Shown one piece after another: positions 44,632 to 58,800 of a DNA stretch of 64,000 nt (positions are counted from its first letter, which is position 1; each line of letters starts with the position of its first letter). The translations under genes were made by a program, and so were the position numbers. Below the pieces are notes generated by a model. It saw nothing but the letters and a program-made list of their open reading frames with translations. It ran no database searches and was not told the origin of the DNA. Origin of the DNA: Vanilla planifolia (taxonomy: Eukaryota; Streptophyta; Magnoliopsida; Asparagales; Orchidaceae); the NCBI GenBank assembly GCA_023846275.1, contig JAIUJO010000226.1:682001-746000 (forward strand). The letters are read 5' to 3'.

Positions 44632-46332
44632 TTGTAATTCATCATAATTCCAAATAAGCTATAATAAGGATGAAATAATAATTGTTGCTCTTAGCTTGAT
44701 GAGCTTATGCAAATTAAATATTTAATTATATTTTCCCAAAAAATTCTGTGTAATCTTTTGCCACACTTTAAGATGCTTTATGTTTTATAAATGTTTTTAG
44801 AATTGACTATGTTACACTTGATCTCTTTACTATTTTAAAATGCAACTTTCATATACAATTTATTGCATTTCTTGAAACCTTTTCATTTTTATGTTGTTAA
44901 ATATTATGTAACACATAATCTCTTAATATGTGATCTTTACATCACATTGATTTGGTCTATTATACTTCTTCAATTTATCTTTTTTAAGCCTTGACATATG
45001 CTTGGTTAACATTAAAATAATGTTTTGTTGTTGCTCTTTCTTATTTGAATATAAAAATTTCTTATAATTTTTAAATATTGTTTTCTAAGCTTTTTACCAT
45101 GTTTTGCATGATATTTTTATCTATACCAATTTTGACAATCAAAATTGTCACATTCACTCTCCATAGTATCTTGCAATAAAATTGTCTTGCATAATTTATC
45201 TCATATCTTCAAAAGTTTTTCTTAGACTTGGTTATATTACTATAAAACTCTTTACTCCATATATGCGACAATCGCAATGCTTTCAAGTTTTTACATTACT
45301 TTGCCTCAACTTATCTCATTTTAGGTTCAATATATTTTTCTTAACAATAGATTAATAATTTATTGCTATTTATAATTAATTACTTTAAAACTTCATAGTA
45401 ATTGCAAACAAGACTTGATCAATATGAAACAAATTCCATTAGGCTTATATCAACTAGACCTATTTTATTATTTTTTATAATTTTTAATATTGTAATTTTA
45501 AGGATGTGGTGGTACTTTACTAAACGATTTTATTTCTATACTAATTCATGATCAAGGAAGTTCTAATCAATCACCTTATTTCTTGAAATGTAAATTTCAT
45601 GTATAATTTGTCTTATTTCTTTCAAAATATTCCCTTTGAATTCATTAGACTATTATGAGACTCTAATTCTCTTATGTGTGACCTTTCATTACTTTTATAT
45701 GCTTGTATTACAATACATAACTTCCACTTAGCTTGAATATGCTTACATAGTACTAAAGTAATAATTTACCATTTTTTTTATCATTTAATTTCTTTAGTGT
45801 TAAAAATTTCAAATGAGGTATGATCGAGATGGAATAGACGTCATTAGACTCAGTGAGCTTAAGGAAAATTAAATGTTTTTTAAAATGTTAAGTATCTTAT
45901 GAATTAGTCTTTTAGTATACATTACAAGGCATTTTGACTTTTACATGAATTGTAAATCAAGAATATCATACTCAATCTCTTTGGTAACTTGTAATTCAAA
46001 TTCTTGGAATAACTCTTTGATTTTTTCAAATTTTTTTCTTGAATTTAGTTATAGTGTATTGGTTATGTTCAACTCATTTTTGCTTTATGATATACTTGCT
46101 TAATATTAAAGCAAAATTTTTTTTATAATTTATTTTTATTTAATTTTGACATTGATAGTAATTACAAATAACATTTGACTCAGATACAACAACTATTCTT
46201 CAACTCACGTCGATGGAATATATCAAATTAAACATTGTTACGCAAGTTTCTAAGAGCTTTACTGATTTAAAAAATTATTTTTTATAATTTTAAAAATTTC
46301 CATCTTCTAACATTTTAGCTTTCTTTAAATAG

Positions 46333-46370
46333 AAATTTCTTTTCAAAATTTATTTCATTAAAAGAAATTT
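46333..46370. other. Perfect 11-bp inverted repeat
   Basis: AAATTTCTTTT at 46,333-46,343 and its reverse complement AAAAGAAATTT at 46,360-46,370 are separated by 16 bases. They lie in a roughly 130-bp stretch (about 46,250-46,380) that does not match the monomer consensus and sits just left of the retroelement block. Perfect AT-rich hairpins of this size also occur by chance, so no function is claimed. Confidence 0.5.
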
Positions 46371-46697
46371 TATACTCGACCTGAATACCTTCCGATGAAA
46401 CTTTCTCATTATGAATTGATTTGATGATCGAGCAGGTTGCACTTAGTATTCTAACAAATTTGAATGTAACTCCCTTGTATAATTTGTCTTATTTATTCAA
46501 AATTTTTCTTTAAACTTATTATCTTAATATATAGCTCTAAACTTTCAGTAATGTGTTCTTTATTTTATTCTTATTTCGTTGAATTTTACATCATTTTATC
46601 TTATGACATCTTTAATTTATATTTTCTTAATATTCAAATAATAATTAATTATTATATATGGTTATCTACATTAGTAATTAAATGTTTTTCTAAAGTA

Positions 46698-47545
46698 TGT
46701 GTATATATAAAACTCCCATTTTCTTCATCATATGTGCCTAAAGTGACCCCATGCCCAACAAAAATAATAAAAAAAAAATTCCCATTAATGATAGGGAGTT
46801 TTCTTGGGATCCACATTGCCAATGATGAGGTGGTCATTATCAAACATCATTTTAAGGGAGCTAAAAATTTGAGGCCACTTTCATTATCGAGGATGTTGAA
46901 TAGGATCAAAAAATTGAAAAAAGAGTTTGAGTATTTTTCTCACAGTTTCGTTTCAATTATTTCTATCTAATGGAAAGAATCAATGTAATTTTCCATAGGT
47001 TTCTATTTAACTATTAGAATAATTTAAATGAAATTTGCTAAATATTTTTTTGTTTGGGCTTAAGGAAAAAGGGAGACTAGAAGAATGGAAGAAGAAAATT
47101 TATTTCTGTGATCTAACATATGAGTTCTACAAGTCTACATTGACACATTAACAATTTTTAATTTGTGCAAAAATCTATAAATTGGGATGTGGAAATTGCA
47201 ATTGATTGGTCAAAATTGGCAAAAAATGTTGAATAGCTATATTACTATACCATAAAATGAGAAGAGATATATGGTGGGCACTTTGGCACGGATATAATAT
47301 AAGTATATTTTTGTAGAGCTAATTGGTAAAATTAAGACAATGCATGAGATGTATGCTCTCTAACATAAATTTTGGTGGAATTTAAAAGTTGCATGTTCTT
47401 ACTTTTTTTAGCAAGTGACAACATACTTTCCATTAATTTTATAGCATATTTTCTTTTTATATTCAGGTTACCTTTCTTGCTTAGATGTTATGATTAATTT
47501 TTATAATTTGAAATTACTTGTGGCAATCCCAAATTATTGTTTATT
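46698..47545 (+). repeat. Left direct repeat of the retroelement block (candidate 5' LTR)
   Basis: It begins near TGTGTATATATAAAACTCCC and aligns with the right copy at 51,334-52,892. Shared landmarks are CTCCCATTTTCT, GGGAGTTTTCTT/TGAGGAGTTTTATT, GATTTGAGG/AATTTGAGGCCACTTTCATTA, a GCTAAATAT/GCTAAAGAT block, AAGACAATGCATGAG..GTATGCTCT against AAGAACTTGCATAAG..GTAAGCTCT, and an end block with ATATTTTCTTTTTATATTCAGG/ATATTTTCTCTTACATTCATG. The left copy lacks about 0.67 kb found in the right copy. Its start is TG, but no clear CA end or primer-binding site can be placed. It could instead be a dispersed repeat duplicated independently of the polymerase. Confidence 0.6.
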
Positions 47546-48904
47546 TGATATAACAATTTACTGTTAGTGATAGCATATAAAACAAAAGATGGTTAACTTA
47601 GTTATTGACACAAAAATTATAGGTATGATGGAAACCAACAAAAAGGTGATTACCCATAACAACACCTGACAAGAAAATAAAGAATTGAAATTAAAATGCC
47701 TTTTCTACAAGAGGTGAATTGAATAATTTAGTAATCATGTGATGCACTTAGTATTGTAATCTTATGTGAAAATTGATATAATAACATAAGAAGCTATTAA
47801 AGGGTTACATGTGCATGTTATGGTAGTATTAGTTACTTACAACCATTGGATTCAAATGTTTACAATAAAAAGTTGTAGATATAAACTATCTAGTTTTTAT
47901 TTTGCAAAAACAAGTATTGTATTGTTGTACTTATAAATTAGAAAAAAGAGAAAAAAATCAAGGGGTGGTTCTCATCACTTGAATTCTAAATTTTAGAGAA
48001 CAAAATTCAATAAGTAAAAAAGAAATAAAGACACCACATTTGTAGTATAAGAGCATGATTTAAATAAAAAATTAATTGAGCAAGAAAATGTAAATAAAAA
48101 AAGGGATGCCACTTTATTTGTACTAAAGAAGTTCAAGTTCTTATGACTAATGCATGAATGTCATGATGCATATATATTTCATCAAATTTTTAGTTTCAAT
48201 GTCCATCAAAAAGGAAGAGGATTATTATAAATGAATGAGCTTCATAATCTCCCCCTCAACCTTACTTAAAAAAAATTTAGCCAAAGGTCATAATGTAAAA
48301 TATACATAATGTCCTACCAAGGAGTGTTTCTAACCAAATGAAACAAAATACAATGACTGTCCTCCGATCAACCATATTTTGGTATATTATCCAATGAATG
48401 TTGTACACCTGATGTTATCACAAATAATTTTATGTTGCAAAATATTTTCTTATAATGGCTCTATTTAATTTTGTGGCATTGTTGTCTTCTGTATCAATTG
48501 ATCTTATTTCATAGTTGAAATGCATGTAATAAAAACAAATATTTTTTGTAAAACAATATAGATGAGAGGTGGTAAAGGTACATAAAAGTATCAGACAATA
48601 TGTGAAAATCTATCAGACATCTTTCAAATCCTCATTGATTATCACAAAATCATCAATGTCTGTTATTATTCTAAGGATGGTTTGGCTAACATTCTATCAA
48701 GTCATCATTGACTTTTGAGGGAAGAAATTGAAGATTCATATCACAAGTGGTACTAATCTTATTTATTTTTATAAAGATAAGTACGTACAAATAATATCTA
48801 TTCCAAAAATTAAAATAGAGGTAAGAAAAGATTGCGACTGTTATCTAACATAAATATAGAAGCTTAAAAAGAAATAATTGCTGCAACAAGAAGTTCTAAT
48901 GACA
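47546..48904 (+). other. Internal region of the retroelement, gag/protease expected but not recognised
   Basis: This stretch lies between the left repeat and the first reverse-transcriptase motif. A gag zinc knuckle (C-x2-C-x4-H-x4-C) or a D-T/S-G protease motif would be expected, but I cannot see either. There is a CATAATCTCCCCCTCAACC stretch near 48,244 of more mixed composition. The region may be decayed beyond recognition, replaced, or hold another old insertion. Confidence 0.5.
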
Positions 48905-49640
48905 TGTTAATATCAAGATGTTGTTCTTAAAGATTTAATAAAAATAACACCTAACAGAGAGAAAACATTTATGATTGATTCGGAGCCAAAAGTAGTACCA
49001 ATTTAAAAAGCACCTTATAGAATTCTACCACTTAAATTACAAAATTTTAAAACATAATTATGAGATCTAATTGATAAAGGTTTTTATCAAACATAGTTTT
49101 TTTCAATTGAGCATAACTATCTCATTTGTGTAGAAGATGGTTGGAAACTTAAGGATTAGTATTAATGGCTAGATTTGAATAAGATCATCAACAAGAATAA
49201 ATATACTTTACCTAGAATAGATGGATAATCTAATCAATTTTAAGGAGCTAAATTGTTTTCAAAGATCGACTTGAGATGTAATTGTAATTTATTTGAAATT
49301 GGAATAAAAGAATTTCGTACTTTAAAGATAAGATACAATGATTTTGAATGTTCCATGTTTCAATTTTGTTTAAAGAATGCTCCAATAGCTTTTTGGATTT
49401 GATGAATCGAGTGTCCAAACAATAATTAGATTATTTTGTCATTGTTTGTATTGATGACGTCTTGATTTATTCTACAATTGAAGCAGAATGTAAAAGACAT
49501 TTGCATCTATTGTTATAATGGTTATGAGAGTACAAATTATATTGTAAGTTTTTAATAAATCGTTTTTTGATAGCTATTTTATCTTTCTTTGGGAAAATAG
49601 TTAGTGTAAAAGGAATCTCGATAGATTTTCGAAAATAACA
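48905..49640 (+). pseudogene. Ty3/gypsy reverse transcriptase remnant
   Basis: Translated motifs follow the plant gypsy order. KAPYRILP at 49,007-49,030 matches the APYRM-P block and DLIDKGF at 49,064-49,084 the LLDKGFIRPS block. KNKYTLPRID is at 49,193-49,222 and GAKLFSKIDLR at 49,244-49,276, the latter carrying the first catalytic Asp region (FSKIDLRSGYHQ in relatives). EFRTLKIRYNDFE begins at 49,310. All these share one frame despite stops between them. The frame then shifts near 49,392-49,400, and DLMNRVSK is followed by the active-site IDDVLIYS (49,450-49,473; the family has IDDILIYS), with both Asp codons still present. GKIVSVKGISID at 49,591-49,626 corresponds to the GH-VS-GI-VD block in the same second frame. 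The enzyme would copy element RNA into DNA. With several stops and a frameshift it is not functional. Confidence 0.85.
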
Positions 49641-50225
49641 TCTATTATTGAATGACCCATGCCAACTACATATTTAAAGTGTGACGTTTCTAAGCTTTTG
49701 ACTGGGTATTATCTAAAATTTGTCAAAATATTTTCTTAGATTGCAATACCATAACAATAGTAACATAGAAAATAAAAGTTTTTGAATCAAAATTATATTA
49801 TGAAAGAGGTTTTTGAACTTTAAAAGAGAAGTTAACTTCAGCACCTTTTTTAGCATTACATAAGAGAGAAACAAAATTTTAAGTATATGTTGAAGCAATT
49901 TTGCATTGACTTTCGTGTGTATTAATAATAAAATATAGTTATAGTATATGGCTCAAGTAAGCTATGAAATTATGAAAGAAATTGTTCTATACATCATCTT
50001 GAGCATATTTTAATTATGATTGTAGAAAAGATTTGAAGACACAATCTTTATTGTGCAAAAAATTATTTATTTATTGAACAATAAAGTTTAAAGTATATTT
50101 TCATGGAAAAGACTTAAAAATTAAAGAGAACAAAGGTTATGGGAACTACTTAATGTTTATGACATGGAGATTACTTCTCATGTGGGTAAACTTAACGTTA
50201 TGGCAATTATGTTAAGTTAGGATGG
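49641..50225 (+). pseudogene. Ty3/gypsy RNase H domain remnant
   Basis: It directly follows the reverse transcriptase. LKEKLTSAPFLAL around 49,820-49,858 corresponds to the L-TAPVLALP connection segment, in a frame different from the preceding motif, so another frameshift lies between. WELLNVYDMEITSHVGKLN at 50,140-50,196, followed by VMA, corresponds to the WLELL-DYD-EI-YHPGKANVVADALSR end of the family RNase H. The catalytic D-A-S centre near 49,880 reads VEAILH and is decayed. The domain would degrade the RNA strand during reverse transcription; it is inactive here. Confidence 0.75.
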
Positions 50226-51064
50226 TAGTTTCCATAGCATGATATCAAGCTTGGAAGAAGCATAAATAACAATTAAAATGAACAAGCATAAATTAAATGC
50301 AATATCAATAGCTATTAAAAGGAAATTTTCTCAATTAGCAAGTGCAATAAGGTGGTTGTATGATTTAAAAGTTCTTTAAAGTTTAGGTGAAGACATCCAA
50401 CGAATCAAGACTACTAAATAAAAAAGAAAACAAATTTTAGTTTAAATGAAACAATTACATTTTATGTGAAAAAAGAAAGTATCCCTACAACATGTACATG
50501 GAAATAAGTTTTTTTTGAAAGATCAACATGGAACAAGGTATGTAGTGCATCCAGGAATCATAGAAATATATTATAACATTAAATAGAGATTTTGGTGGAA
50601 TAGCATGAAAAATGATGTCTATTATTTTGTAAGTAAGTGTATTCTCATTAAATAGGTGAAAAGGGAGCTATGAAGGTCGAAGGAATTACTACATTGTCTT
50701 CCTATTCAAATGTGGAAATGAGAAGAAATTATAACTCTTTTTGTAGTTGGGTGGCCAAAAATCAGCCATGGATATGACGCTCTTTTGCTAATTAAATATA
50801 TAATAATAAAATAAGCCTATTTTTTAATTGTCAGAAGTTCTTATTCAATTGAAAGGTAACTAATATTTTTATTGATCAAACTATGAAATTATATGGATCG
50901 TTGAAGGAAAATAAATCTAATCAAGATTTTGAAGTCACCTCACATTTTTGGAAACAAATACACAAGGATTTTATACTCAATTAAAATTTAGCACAACTAT
51001 CCATCCTCAAATGGATCATAAGATTGAAAGAACTATAAAGAGTTTAGAGGATATGTTGAGACCA
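50226..51064 (+). pseudogene. Ty3/gypsy integrase remnant
   Basis: The N-terminal zinc-binding part is recognisable as RYVVHPG (50,536-50,556), then WWNSMKNDVYYFVSKC (50,593-50,640). The first Cys of the usual C-x2-C is kept but the second is replaced (CILI). A region equivalent to LPIPEWKWEEITMDFV follows near 50,695-50,745 in another frame. In the catalytic core, SNQDFEVTSHFWK (50,916-50,954) lines up with the SDRD-RFTS-FWK block; the Asp codon appears as AAT (Asn) and the Arg codon as CAA. The last block, HPQMDHKIERTIKSLED, starts at 51,002 and lines up with HPQTDGQSERTIQ-LED, with the probable catalytic Glu retained. A further frameshift lies between these last two. I see no chromodomain. 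The remnant cannot act. Confidence 0.85.
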
Positions 51065-52892
<1,828 letters not shown>

Positions 52893-55800
52893 TTATTTTG
52901 TTATATTACTATATAACTCTAATTTCATCCCATGTGGCCCATATAGTGCTTTAAATTTTTATGTTATTGTGTTGCACATTATTTCATTTTAATTATAAAA
53001 TATGCATTGTTAATATTAAAAAAAACACTTTTTAGTTATGCATTCTTATTTTCTTTCACATTTTGTAGAAAATATAAATCTTTTTGATTATGTCAAAAGT
53101 AATGTCATTGGATTAATGTTGCATTCTATACCTAAATGAATATTCATTTTCAAATTCATAAACATTTTAATTTCTAGAGTTCTAATACGCCATAATCAAT
53201 CGATAATTTGATTCGAACTTAATTTAACAATCAAGGAAGTTACACTCTATCTCCACAGTGTCTTAAATACAACTTTTTAGGACAATTTATCTTAAGTTTT
53301 CAAAATTTCCCCTTGAGAAGATTAATCAAAATGTAATCCTAAATCTCCACTCATGCAACTTACATCACTTTGACTTTGTTATTATACATTATGCCAATTT
53401 ATATCATTTAAACTTTATTGTATGTTTAGAAAACATTAAAATAATAATTTATTTTTATCTTTTCTTATTTACATTTGTAATTCAATGTATTACTTGGTGA
53501 GGATTGATAGAAACGAAACAAAAGTTGTTTGGCTCATCTAGTTGAGCTCTATTCAATTAAATATTCATATTCAAATTTTCATACATTTTATTTTCCATTG
53601 ATTTTGTAGGCTTCATAAACTTTTTTGATTATACTTGATTTGTTGATCAGGGATATTACATTAACATTCTTTAGTATGCTAAGTGCTACTTTTCATTAAA
53701 ATTTATCTCATTTTTCAAAGTTTTTTTTGACTTGGCAATATCACTATTGTACTTTGAATTTCTAATCATGTGACCATTACGTGCCTTTCAGTTGGTTATA
53801 TTACATTTCTTCATTTTATATTATTTTACCATTAGCATATATTTATTTAGTTATTAAAAAAATTTATTGTTACTCATTCTTAGTTATTTTGTTAATTTTT
53901 AGTAATTTTAAATTATGTCCAATTAACATGAAGTAAATATCATTGGACTTACCTTAATGACCCCTTTTCAATAAAATATTCAATTCCATAATTAAAAAAT
54001 CATTTTTTATGGCACACTTCATGTGATTTTTTCATTTTACCAAATCTGATTATCGATAATGCTATACTTGATCTCCTCAATAACCTGGATTGTAACTTTC
54101 TTAAATGTGTAAGCTAATTTTTTAAATCTTCTTCTTCACTTTTGGTTATATTACTATGAAGCTCAAATTTTTTTGTTATGTGACTCCTGCATCCATTTGA
54201 CTTGTTTACTTTGCTTTTCTTTAATATTTCTAATTTAAGCTATAACATAATTATACTCAACATCAAAATAATTAATTATTTTATTTACACTAATTTACAT
54301 TTCTTTTTTTGAGAAATTTTAAATATTGAATAATTAAGGTGAAATAAACATTATTGGGCTCATTTCAATGAGAAATGTTTAATTAAATATTTTTTAAATA
54401 CTTTTAAATATTAATTTTCTAATATTATGACATATTTTGTGAGATATTTCTATTCATACTTAATTTGATAATTGAGTATGCTACCCTCAATGTACTTAGT
54501 AACTTGGAAAGTAACTTTCCCACAACATTTTTCTCCTCATGTAAACTTTATATCACTTTGATTTGCTTAAATTATGTTTTTTAAGTTTATCTCATTTCAA
54601 CTATAATATATTTATGTGATATTAACTTAATATTTTTTAATATTTATGCCATGATATTTTGGAATGCTTTATAATACATTTATATGATAATCATGGATGC
54701 CACCAAACACCTTACCACCTTGTAATGCAAATTTCCCTTATAATATATCTGATTTCTAAAATCTATTCACTTTGATTTGTTTTATATTTCTATTAAAACC
54801 TAGTTGTGCCTTTGAGTATAATTTTTATCCCTCTAATTTGGTTTTATTATAATGTTTAAATTTGTCAGATTCCACGTTTCACATATGTTTCTTAAATAAT
54901 AAAATAATATTTTTTTTATTCATGCTTATTTAATTTTATAATTCATAGTACTTCTAAAAGAGGTTTAAACAAGTTCAAACAAACGTTGTTCAAGTCAACT
55001 TGATGAGCTGTAACAAATTAAATATTCAATATCATATTTTTAATTACTTACTTTTCTATGATTGTGTATGATTTATGATAAATTTTGATTCATACTAGAT
55101 TTAATGATCAATGATTGCACACTTGATCTCCTTACTATCTTTGAATGCAACATTACAAAACAATTTACTTATTTTTGTAATTTCTTTTTCTTTGACTTTG
55201 TTATGTCACATTGGTTCAATTAATATAAAATTAGTAATAATATATATTAATGTTATGCTAAAATAATAATTTGTTGTAGTTTATCTTTTTTTATATTTCA
55301 GTGATTTTCAATAATTCCAAATGAGGTATGATCTTAGTGAGAGAAATGTCAATAGACTAGCCTCAACTAGCATTATCAAAATAAGTATTTATTACTATAT
55401 TTTTATTTTTTCTATTTTCAAAGAATTTTGCACTCTTAAGGACACATTTTCAGTCCTACTTAATTTAATGATCTATTATGTTAACAAGAACTCTTCAGCA
55501 TCTTGGTGTGCAACATTCTAATAAAATTTATCTCCTTTTCTCAAATTGTTTTCTTTGTTTTTTACATCAACATAACAGTGTGACTTTTATCTCTTTTCAA
55601 CTTTAATATGTATTTCTTTATTATTGAAATAATATTTATTAATAATTATATCTTTACACTGGTAACTCAATGTACTTCTAAACAAAGTGCATTCAAGGCA
55701 AAGTAAATATCGTTGTAGTCACCTTGATGAGCTATATAAAAGAATATATTCATCCTTACCTTTTTATCTTTTTGCTTTCATTTTGTTACATCACTTTCTA

Positions 55801-58800
55801 ACTCTAAATCTCATTTCATGTGACCCTTATAATTCTTTGCTTTAGTTATATTTTTTGCTTGACTTTATCACAAATCCCAAACAAATAGTTACAAAATATT
55901 AAAAAAACAATTGATGATTTTATGCTTATTTGCTTTTTTAGCTAAAAAGTGTCTTAACGAGATTTGATAAAAAAGAAACAAAAGTCATTATACTATCTCG
56001 ATGAGCTCCAACTATTTAAATATTCATATTTATTTTCTACGATATTTGTTTATTATTTTGGCATGCCTTAATAGACATTTAAATTAATACCTTATTTGAT
56101 AATCAAGAATGTTATACTCAATTACTTTAGTATCTTGGAATGCATCTGTCCCATAAAATTTATCTCATATCTTTCAATTTTTTCTTATATTTAGTTATAC
56201 TGTTTTCTAAGTCTAAATCTTCCTTCAGGCAACTTTTATGTTCCATTGACTCTATTTTATTAAATTACTTCAAATTTACATATTTAGCTTAATATATATT
56301 TACTTAATATTGTAATATTATTTTTTTATTTTTTATGCCTATTTTATATTTCTTAGTAATTTCAAGTGACATTTCATTGAGATAAAGTACATATTGTTGG
56401 ACTTGTCTCAAACAAATCTACCTCACTAAAGATTCAATTTGTAGTTTTTTTAATATTCTATTTTTGGTGGCTTTAGGGAGCTTGATAGCACATATAATTC
56501 TTACTTGATTTGATGTTTATAGTTCCTGCACTATATCTCCTTAGTGTCTTAGAATATAACTTTTTCATAGAATTTATCTCCCTTCATTAAATATTCTATT
56601 TTTATTTGGTTATCAACATTTAACAATATACCTCCTCCTATTCATGTTTTACATCGCTTCATTTTGGTCATAATAGACGTTATCAATTTATCTCTTTTCA
56701 AAATTAATAAAAATTTAGATTATAATAAAACAATACTTTATTATTTTTTATTGCTATTTAATCTAGTATGTCTTCATAAATCGTTTATAATATGACATCG
56801 GTATCACTTTAATATTGATATATTAGATTGTTTTTGTTTTTGCCATGTAACTTTCTTACATAAATACTTAATATTAAAATAATAAATAATTATTATTATT
56901 GCATATTTACTCGTGATCATTATAGTAATTCCAAACAATGTGTAAATAGGAGAAAACAAATTCTATGGAGTTTGTTCATAAGTTTAATCATTGTAAATAT
57001 TAATGTCCACATCTTTAAATATTTTATTTTTTATTACTTAGGCATGCTTCACGATCCATTTTGATTTTTGTCTGACTTGAAGAATAGGGATGTTACATTA
57101 GATCTCCTTAGTGTCATTGAATGGAACTTTCTCATAATTTTTTTTAATTTTTAGTAATTTTTATTTGTTGTAGTAGAATACTATGTAAATTTAAATCTTC
57201 TCTCACATTACTTTTACATTGCCTTGATTTGGTTATACAATTTTAATTCAAGTTATCTGATTGAAGTTTAACATAAATTAAGTAGAGATTGAAATAATGA
57301 ATTTTTTATTATTTATGTCTTTTTAACTTTACTGAGTTATAGTAATTTCAAGCGAGCCATAATTGTGAAGAAAAAACACCAATTGACTCGACATAGCAAG
57401 ATCCATCTAATTAAATGTTAATTTATTTATTTATAAAAATTTTATTTTCTAAAATTTTACCATTTTTAAGAGACTTTTTTATTCATACATGATTTTATTA
57501 TTTATGATTCAACACTAAATTTTTAATAATTTATAATGAGGTGAGTTTGAGATCAAAATAACATCATTGGGTTCACCTAAAATTAGCTCTATCCAACTAG
57601 ATATTAGTTTCTAATTTTTTAAATATTCTATTTGTTTGATATTTTTGAATGTTTTATGTCATTTTTTCATGCATAATAGACTCGTGTTTGAGATTATTTT
57701 GCTTAATCTCTTAATTATCATCCAATACAAGTTTTGCATAAAATTTATCTAATTTTTTTCAATATTTTTCCTTTATTTGGATATATTATTGAGTTCTAAT
57801 TCTCCTTCCATGTGACCTTAATAACATTTTGATTTGGTTAGATTACAATGCTTCAATTTTATCACACATCTACTTTGTTGGGTTGGAATAAAAAAGCAAC
57901 TTAAAGTATGGTAAAATTTAAGATTTTATAGATGATCTCTATATTATTTTGGAATGCAACTTTATAGATTAAATTATCTCTTTTCTTCAACTTTATTTCC
58001 TTTAGTTATATTATTACTAAACTACAACTCTCTAGTCTCATTATGTCCACACTGCCTTGATTTTGTTAAATTATATTGTCGCAACTAATACACATATAAA
58101 TCATATTAAAATATTATTTTATAATTATTTATTTATTTTAAATATTTTGATTAGTGTTAATTCCAAACAAGGCCATATTGAGGGACAACAAACATCATTG
58201 GAGTCATCTTATTAAACTAAATCTAGTTAAACATTCATTTTTATGTATATTATTTGTTTTTAATAATTTTTAGCATGCATTATGATGATGTTTTACTCCT
58301 ACTTGATATTATAATTGATGATGTCACACTTGATCTTCTTATATATTGGAATGCATCTTTCTTATGCAATTTGTCTCATTTTTTTAAATTTTTCACATTG
58401 AATTAGTTGCGTTGTTTTGCAACTAAAAATATTGTCACAAGTGAGTTTTAAGTCACCTAGATTTTGTTATTACTCCAAGTTATCTCATTTTACATTTGAT
58501 AAATATTAAATTAATATTATAAAATAATTTTATTTTATTTAGTCTTATATACTTTGAAAATTTATTGTTATTTTAAAAAAGATTTGATCGAGATGAAAAA
58601 ATATCATTGGACTTATCTTTTTATTGGTGTATAATTTGGGAGTCGAGGGTGTCATGCTTGATCACCTTGGTATCTCAAAATATAACTTTCCTCTACAATT
58701 TAAAAAAATTCTTTAATAATTTCACATTAATTTTGTTATATTGTGGTATTGCACAATACCTTCACTTAGAAGACACATTATTTTCATTTGGATGTATTAT

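Larger units (their letters stand above)
19285..46678 (-). repeat. Diverged ~413-bp tandem repeat array, right arm part 1 (inverted orientation)
   Basis: The same unit as the left arm appears as its reverse complement. On the + strand each copy reads approximately AATTTATCTCATTTCTTCAAATG, CTTTGATTTGGTTATATTAC, CTCTCATGTGACCTTTACAT, a second GATTTGGTTATATTAC, TAATATTAAAATAATAATTT, TAATTCATAGTAATTCCAAA, GAGATGAAACAAATGTCATT, CATCTCGATGAGCTCTAT, AATTAAATATTCATTTCTAT, TGATGATCAAGGATGTTACA, then ATCTCCTTAGTATCTTGGAA. The GAGATGAA landmark falls at about 24,801, 25,216, 25,636 and 26,034. By length there are about 66 unit equivalents, many shortened (for example around 26,200, 29,460, 33,130, 37,090, 41,050). 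I see no gene anywhere in it. The longest open frames (27,438-27,827 + and 34,163-34,546 -) are built from monomer sequence, so are not coding. Confidence 0.9.

Noticed and set aside
46250-46380. Non-consensus stretch with an AT hairpin, considered as a small inverted-repeat transposon
   Set aside because: The inverted repeat is only 11 bp, with no target-site duplication and no second copy seen. It is probably decayed monomer or a small rearrangement.
46551-46970. 139-codon open frame, the longest in the window
   Set aside because: It starts in a satellite monomer and runs across the junction into the candidate LTR. Its two halves come from unrelated noncoding repeats, and the right direct repeat (51,345 onward) does not keep the frame open.
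57880-57945. Short non-consensus stretch (GGGTTGGAATAAAAAAGCAA) considered as an insertion
   Set aside because: It is too short to identify, with no terminal repeats or duplicated flanks visible; local decay explains it equally well.
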